A stretch of DNA of 64,000 nt from Cherax quadricarinatus. Its lineage: Eukaryota; Arthropoda; Malacostraca; Decapoda; Parastacidae. Positions 58,301-64,000 of this stretch are shown here, piece after piece (positions within the stretch are counted from its first letter, which is position 1; every line of letters starts with the position of its first letter). The notes below the pieces were generated by a model that did no database searches, had not been told where the DNA came from, and saw only the letters and a list, made by a program, of their open reading frames with translations. Made by a program: the position numbers and the translations under genes. The stretch is from assembly GCF_038502225.1 (NCBI RefSeq), contig NW_027195376.1:62001-126000 (forward strand), read 5' to 3'.

Positions 58301-59475
58301 AAGGAAAGTGTGTGTTTCTACCCAGTGTATAGCTAGGAAAGTGTGTGTTTCTACCCTGTGTATAGCAAGGAAAGTGTGTGTTTCTACCCAGTGTATAGCT
58401 AGAAAAGTGTGTGTTTCTACCCAGTGTATAGCAAGGAAAGTGTGTGTTTCTACCCAGTGTATAGCTAGGAAAGTGTGTGTTTCTACCCAGTGTATAGCAA
58501 GGAAAGTGTGTGTTTCTACCCAGTGTATAGCAAGGAAAGTGTGTGTTTCTACCCAGTGTATAGCTAGGAAAGTGTGTGTTTCTACCCAGTGTATAGCTAG
58601 GAAAGTGTGTGTTTCTACCCTGTGTATAGCTAGGAAAGTGTGTGTTTCTACCCAGTGTATAGCTAGGAAAGTGTGTGTTTCTACCCAGTGTATAGCTAGG
58701 AAAGTGTGTGTTTCTACCCTGTGTATAGCAAGGAAAGTGTGTGTTTCTACCCAGTGTATAGCAAGGAAAGTGTGTGTTTCTACCCAGTTTATAGCAAGAA
58801 AAGTGTGTGTTTCTACCCAGTGTATAGCAAGGAAAGTGTGTGTTTCTACCCAGTGTATAGCAAGGAAAGTGTGTGTTTCTACCCAGTGTATAGCAACGAA
58901 AGTGTGTGTTTCAACCCAGTGTATAGCAAGGAAAGTGTGTGTTTCTACCCAGTGTATAGCAAGGAAAGTGTGTGTTTCTACCCAGTGTATAGCAAGGAAA
59001 GTGTGTGTTTCAACCCAGTGTATAGCAAGGAAAGTGTGTGTTTCTACCCAGTGTATAGCAAGGAAAGTGTGTGTTTCTACCCAGTGTATAGCAAGGAAAG
59101 TGTGTGTTTCTACCCAGTGTATAGCAAGGAAAGTGTGTGTTTCTACCCAGTGTATAGCAAGGGAAATGTATTTTTCTACCCAGTGTATAGCAAGGAAAGT
59201 GTGTGTTTCTACCCAGTGTATAGCAAGGAAAGTGTGTGTTTCTACCCAGTGTATAGCAAGGAAAGTGTGTGTTTCTACCCAGTGTATAGCAAGGAAAGTG
59301 TGTGTTTCTACCCAGTGTATAGCAAGGAAAGTGTGTGTTTCTACCCAGTGTATAGCAAGGAAAGTGTGTGTTTCTACCCAGTGTATAGCAAGGAAAGTGT
59401 GTGTTTCTACCCAGTGTATAGCAAGGAAAGTGTGTGTTTCTACCCTGTGTATATCAAGGGAAATGTATTTTTCTA
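55390..59475. repeat. Minisatellite array A, 33-bp unit, about 124 copies
   Basis: The unit is about 33 bp, of the form AAGGAAAGTGTGTGTTTC then TACCCAGTGTATAGC. The first few copies vary in length by two bases. Variants (AGCTAGG for AGCAAGG, CCCTGTG or CCCATTG for CCCAGTG) are not random. Their order repeats with a period near 1.25-1.29 kb (38-39 units), giving about three higher-order copies. Because 33 is a multiple of three and the unit lacks stops in several frames, long open frames occur on both strands (for example 56724-59510 plus, with an 11-residue repeat VCVSTQCIARK). I do not regard these as genes. Confidence 0.92.
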
Positions 59476-59689
59476 CCCAGTTTATTCTAAAGGTATATCA
59501 AAAAAAATAATATTTTTAAATCATTTGTTTATAAATAATATAATATTCTTCTCCTTGGTGTTTAAAAAGTGAATGTTTCTACTGTGTATTCCAAAGAAAG
59601 TATTTTTTTCCACCCAGAGTATATAACATTAACAGTGTTTCTACCAAGTTTACACTACCAGAAATAAGTGTTTCTCACCTGAGTTTATC
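59476..59689. repeat. Diverged units between arrays A and B
   Basis: These are AT-rich, degenerate copies of the same type of unit (TTTCTACTGTGTATTCCAAAG, then TTCCACCCAGAGTATATAAC), with irregular spacing. They link array A to array B. Confidence 0.6.
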
Positions 59690-62600
59690 AAGAGAAATAC
59701 ATATTTCTCACCATTGAATATGAAGAGAAGTACATGTTCCTCACCATTGAATATGAAGAGAAGTACATGTTCCTCACCAATGTTTATCAAGTGAAGTACA
59801 TGGTCCTCACCAGTGTTTATCAAGAGAAGTACATGTTCCTCACCAGTGTTTATCAAGAGAAGTACATTTTCCTCACCAGTGTTTATCAAGAGAAGTACAT
59901 GTTTCTCACCAATGTTTATCAAGAGAAGTACATGTTCCTCACCAGTGTATATCAAGAGAAGTACATGTTTCTCACCAGTGAATATCAAGAGAAGTACATG
60001 TTTCTCACCAATGAATGTCAAAAGAAGTACATGTTTCTCACCAGTGTTTATCAAGATAAGTACATGTTTCTCACCAGTGTTTATTAAGAGAAGTACGTGT
60101 TTCTCACCAGTGTTTATTAAGAGAAGAACATGTTTCTCACCAGTGAATATCAAGAGAAGTACATGTTTCTCACCAGTGTTTATCAAGAGAAGTACATGTT
60201 TCCCACCAGTGTTTATCAAGAGAAGTACATGTTCCTCACCAGTGTTTATCAAGAGAAGTACATGTTTCTCACCAGTGTTTATCAAGAGAAGTACATGTTT
60301 CTCACCAGTGTTTATCAAGAGAAGTACATGTTTCTCACCAGTGTTTATCAAGAGAAGTACATGTTCCTCACCAGTGTTTATCAAGAGAAGTACATGTTTC
60401 TCACCAGTGTTTATCAAGAGAAGTACTTGTTTCTCACCAGTGTTTATCAAGAGAAGTACATGTTTCTCACCAGTGTTTATCAAGAGAAGTACATGTTTCT
60501 CACCAGTGTTTATCAAGAGAAGTACTTGTTTCTCACCAGTGTTTATCAAGAGAAGTACATGTTTCTCATCAGTGTTTATCAAGAGAAGTACATGTCTCTC
60601 ACCAGTGTTTATCAAGAGAAGTACATGTCTCTCACCAGTGTTTATCAAGAGAAGTACATGTCTCTCACCAGTGTTTATCAAGAGAAGTACATGTCTCTCA
60701 CCAGTGTTTATCAAGAGAAGTACATGTCTCTCACCAGTGTTTATCAAGAGAAGTACATGTCTCTCACCAGTGTTTATCAAGAGAAGTACATGTCTCTCAC
60801 CAGTGTTTATCAAGAGAAGTACATGTCTCTCACCAGTGTTTATCAAGAGAAGTACATGTCTCTCACCAGTGTTTATCAAGAGAAGTACATGTCTCTCACC
60901 AGTGTTTATCAAGAGAAGTACATGTCTCTCACCAGTGTTTATCAAGAGAAGTACATGTCTCTCACCAGTGTTTATCAAGAGAAGTACATGTCTCTCACCA
61001 GTGTTTATCAAGAGAAGTACATGTTTCTCACCAGTGTTTATCAAGAGAAGTACATGTTTCTCACCAGTTTTTATCAAGAGAAGTACATGTTCCTCACCAG
61101 TGTTTATCAAGAGAAGTACATGTTTCTCACCAGTGTTTATCAAGAGAAGTACATGTTTCTCACCAGTGTTTATCAAGAGAAGTACTTGTTTCTCACCAGT
61201 GAATATCAAAAGAAATACATGTTTCTCACCAGTGAATATCAAGAGAAGTACATGTCTCTCACCAGTGTTTATCAAGAGAAGTACTTGTTTCTCACCAGTG
61301 TTTATCAAGAGAAATACTTGTTTCTCACCAGTGTTTATCAAGAGAAGTACATGTCTCTCACCAGTGTTTATCAAGAGAAGTACATGTTCCTCACCAGTTT
61401 TTATCAAGAGAAGTACATGTTTCTCACCAGTGTTTATCAAGAGAAGTACATGTTTCTCACCAGTTTTTATCAAGAGAAGTACATGTTCCTCACCAGTGTT
61501 TATCAAGAGAAGTACATGTTTCTCACCAGTGTTTATCAAGAGAAGTACATGTTTCTCACCAGTGTTTATCAAGAGAAGTACTTGTTTCTCACCAGTGAAT
61601 ATCAAAAGAAATACATGTTTCTCACCAGTGAATATCAAGAGAAGTACATGTCTCTCACCAGTGTTTATCAAGAGAAGTACTTGTTTCTCACCAGTGTTTA
61701 TCAAGAGAAATACTTGTTTCTCACCAGTGTTTATCAAGAGAAGTACATGTCTCTCACCAGTGTTTATCAAGAGAAGTACATGTCTCTCACCAGTGTTTAT
61801 CAAGAGAAGTACATGTTTCTCACCAGTGTTTATCAAGAGAAGTACATGTTCCTCACCAGTGTTTATCAAGAGAAGTACATGTTTCTCACCAGTGTATATC
61901 AAGAGAAGTACATGTTTCTCACCAGTGTATATCAAGAGAAGTACATGTTTCTCACCAGTGTATATCAAGAGAAGTACATGTTTCTCACCAGTGTATATCA
62001 AGAGAAGTACATGTTTCTCACCAGTGTATATCAAGAGAAGTACATGTTCCTCACCAGTTTTTATCAAGAGAAGTACATGTTTCTCACCAGTGTTTATCAA
62101 GAGAAGTACATGTTTCTCACCAGTGTTTATCAAGATAAGTACATGTTTCTCACCAGTGTTTATTAAGAGAAGTACGTGTTTCTCACCAGTGTTTATTTTA
62201 AAGAAGAACATGTTTCTCACCAGTGAATATCAAGAGAAGTACATGTTTCTCACCAGTGTTTATCAAGAGAAGTACATGTTTCCCACCAGTGTTTATCAAG
62301 AGAAGTACATGTTCCTCACCAGTGTTTATCAAGAGAAGTACATGTTTCTCACCAGTGTTTATCAAGAGAAGTACATGTTTCTCACCAGTGTTTATCAAGA
62401 GAAGTACATGTTTCTCACCAGTGTTTATCAAGAGAAGTACATGTTTCTCACCAGTGTTTATCAAGAGAAGTACTTGTTTCTCACCAGTGTTTATCAAGAG
62501 AAGTACATGTCTCTCACCAGTGTTTATCAAGAGAAGTACATGTTTCTCACCAGTGTTTATCAAGAGAAGTACATGTTTCTCACCAGTGAATATCAAAAGA

Positions 62601-62890
62601 AATACATGTTTCTCACCAGTGAATATCAAGAGAAGTACTTGTTTCTCACCAGTGTTTATCAAGAGAAATACTTGTTTCTCACCAGTGTTTATCAAGAGAA
62701 GTACATGTCTCTCACCAGTGTTTATCAAGAGAAGTACATGTCTCTCACCAGTGTTTATCAAGAGAAATACTTGTTTCTCACCAGTGTTTATCAAGAGAAG
62801 TACATGTCTCTCACCAGTGTTTATTAAGAGAAGTACATCTCTCTCACCAGTGTTTATCAAGAGAAGTACATGTTTCTCACCAGTGAATAC
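59690..62890. repeat. Minisatellite array B, 33-bp unit, about 97 copies
   Basis: The unit is AAGAGAAGTACATGTTTC then TCACCAGTGTTTATC. By hand it matches the array A unit at about 24 of 33 positions. A homogeneous run of about 13 units with TGTCTCTCACC covers 60590-61020. Larger duplications are visible: the block at 61201 recurs 396 bp (12 units) later, and the block near 60050-60450 recurs about 2080 bp later (62130-62530). Long open frames on both strands (59813-62827 plus, 59650-62220 minus) follow from the 33-bp period. The TGEKHV motif on the minus strand is not a zinc finger. Confidence 0.92.
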
Positions 62891-63084
62891 CAGGATAAAC
62901 TTACGTTTCTGTAAGATATAACTATATTTATATCCACTGTATGGAAGATTAAGTTTATGTCTCTACCCAGTGTATGTTAAGTCAAGTGCAAGTTCCTACC
63001 CAGTGTATACTAAGTTAAGTGTAAGTTTCTAACAGTTGTATATTAAGATAAGGTGTTTCTACCCAGTATATATTAAGGTGTTTC
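62891..63084. repeat. Diverged 33-bp-type units
   Basis: Degenerate units such as TACCCAGTGTATGTTAAGTC plus 13 bases show the same length and core as array A, although they lie beyond array B. This supports a common origin of the whole region. Confidence 0.6.
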
Positions 63085-63410
63085 TACCAATAAATAACAA
63101 GGTAAGTGTAGATTCTAGCAATATATTAGAAGGTAAGTGTAGATTCTACCAATATATTAGAAGGTAAGTGTAGATTCTACCAATATATTTGAAGGTAAGT
63201 GTAGATTCTACCAATATATTAGAAGGTAAGTGTAGATTCTACCAATATATTAGAAGGTAAGTGTAGATTCTACCAATATATTAGAAGGTAAGTGTAGATT
63301 CTACCAATATATTAGAAGGTAAGTGTAGATTCTACCAATATATTAGAAGGTAAGTGTAGATTCTACCAATATATTAGAAGGTAAGTGTAGATTCTACCAA
63401 TGTATAATAA
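63085..63410. repeat. Minisatellite array C, 31-bp unit, about 10 copies
   Basis: The unit AATATATTAGAAGGTAAGTG then TAGATTCTACC is repeated almost without change. It shares the AAGTGT...TTCTACC core with arrays A and B but is two bases shorter. Two or three diverged units follow to about 63475. Confidence 0.9.
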
Positions 63411-63519
63411 GATAAGTGTTATGTTTCCACTCAGTGTATTCCAAGTGTATTTCTACTTACGATATACCAAGAAATATATATGATTACTCAGAGTGTAGAA
63501 ATGCAAGTTGTGCAAGAAT

Positions 63520-63561
63520 GGTATATAATATCGACAAGATGAAATTAAGACACATGTGCAA
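63520..63561 (-). mobile_element. PLE-2-type end fragment
   Basis: GAAATTAAGACACATGTGCAA (last part near 63541-63561) resembles the outer end of the 235-bp insert at 53412 and the end at 45595-45635. It is a short remnant directly left of the SINE. Confidence 0.4.
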
Positions 63562-63831
63562 GTACATGTTTCTTCATACATCGAGCGTCTGGGTTCGATT
63601 CCCAGTGAAAGTAGGAACATTAGGCGTGTTTCTTTACACCGGTTGTCTATGTTCACCCATCAGTAAAATGAGTACCTGGGTGTTAGCTGACTGGTGTGGG
63701 TCGCATCCTGGGACAAAACTGACCTAATTTTCCCGAAATGCTCTGCATAATAAGCGGCTTTCTAAATAGTAGTATGTCACTGATGTCAGCTAGGACTGTA
63801 TACCTTGTACATGTACTTGTAGAAATAAAGA

Positions 63832-63881
<50 letters not shown>

Positions 63882-63885
63882 ATTA
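63562..63885 (+). mobile_element. tRNA-derived SINE with (ATT)n tail
   Basis: A B-box-like GGTTCGATTCC (63593-63603) lies near the 5' end, consistent with a tRNA-derived RNA polymerase III promoter. An A box is not clear, so the head may be truncated. The body (GAGTACCTGGGTGTTAGC, GGTCGCATCCTGGG) has no coding capacity. The 3' end is GAAATAAAGAT followed by (ATT)n at about 63830-63876. Such a tail would suit mobilisation by an RTE-type LINE, whose copies here also end in ATT-rich repeats. That link is inference. Confidence 0.65.
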
Positions 63886-64000
63886 TCATCAACAAACAAG
63901 ATATGCATTTCTTCTGGTGAATACCAGTGTAAGAAAGTGTATCAAGACTAGTGAATGTTTTTAGACAGGTAATATAAATCTGTGAGTGTGTTTATATCAG

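Noticed and set aside
59650..62220. Repeated TGEKHV on the minus strand suggesting a C2H2 zinc-finger array
   Set aside because: There are no paired Cys or His residues with finger spacing. The motif comes from the 33-bp minisatellite.
55390..63410. CRISPR array
   Set aside because: Units are contiguous without unique spacers, and the context is eukaryotic.

Overview
This is eukaryotic, repeat-dominated DNA. I find no convincing complete host gene, no rRNA gene and no free-standing tRNA gene. The set of repeats points to a large arthropod genome, most plausibly a decapod crustacean: CR1-type LINEs with an SGNH-esterase ORF1 and a TTCTTATG-repeat 3' end, RTE-type LINEs with an ATT-rich tail, LINEs ending in a restriction-like endonuclease, Penelope-like elements, Ty3/Gypsy, a tRNA-derived SINE and long (TA)n tracts. 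The species call is inference. Element names with letters or numbers (PLE-1, CR1-A, CR1-B, LINE-C, LINE-D) are local labels.

Layout. 1-4145: two head-to-head Penelope-like copies, their hairpin ends, (TA)n tracts and two short inverted-repeat elements of one family. 4146-7050: a decayed RTE copy, then two opposed pieces of a restriction-like-endonuclease LINE. 8018-16240: a Gypsy pol (minus) split by CR1-A copy 1, which is itself split by a young RTE copy with a clear 12-bp target duplication. 16868-25815: two CR1-B copies (minus); the second is split by CR1-A copy 2. 25826-31326: LINE-C, then an endonuclease-type LINE split by a 1.25-kb element between TTAA sites, then LINE-D. 31327-44160: a Gypsy element (minus) with 314-bp LTRs, gag, protease and pol, carrying in its leader an RTE copy with an intact long ORF. 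44161-55389: more LINE fragments, a CA/TA microsatellite, Penelope-type ends with hammerhead-ribozyme-like motifs, an old RTE copy and a long CR1-B copy (plus). 55390-63475: an 8-kb minisatellite region made of two 33-bp arrays and one 31-bp array, all related, with higher-order structure. 63520-63885: a tRNA-derived SINE.

How it fits together. The window reads as layered insertions whose order can be recovered: Gypsy, then CR1-A, then RTE at 8-16 kb; CR1-B, then CR1-A at 19-26 kb; endonuclease LINE, then TTAA element at 26.6-30.6 kb; LINE-D, Gypsy and RTE at 30.6-44.6 kb; CR1-B, then a 235-bp Penelope-type insert at 49.7-54 kb. The two best RTE copies are almost identical in protein, which suggests recent activity.

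The observations most worth following are the hammerhead-like hairpins in three Penelope-type ends, the 235-bp ribozyme-like insert with 36-bp inverted ends and a 12-bp target duplication, the related minisatellite superarray, and the shared 5' truncation point of the two CR1-A copies.
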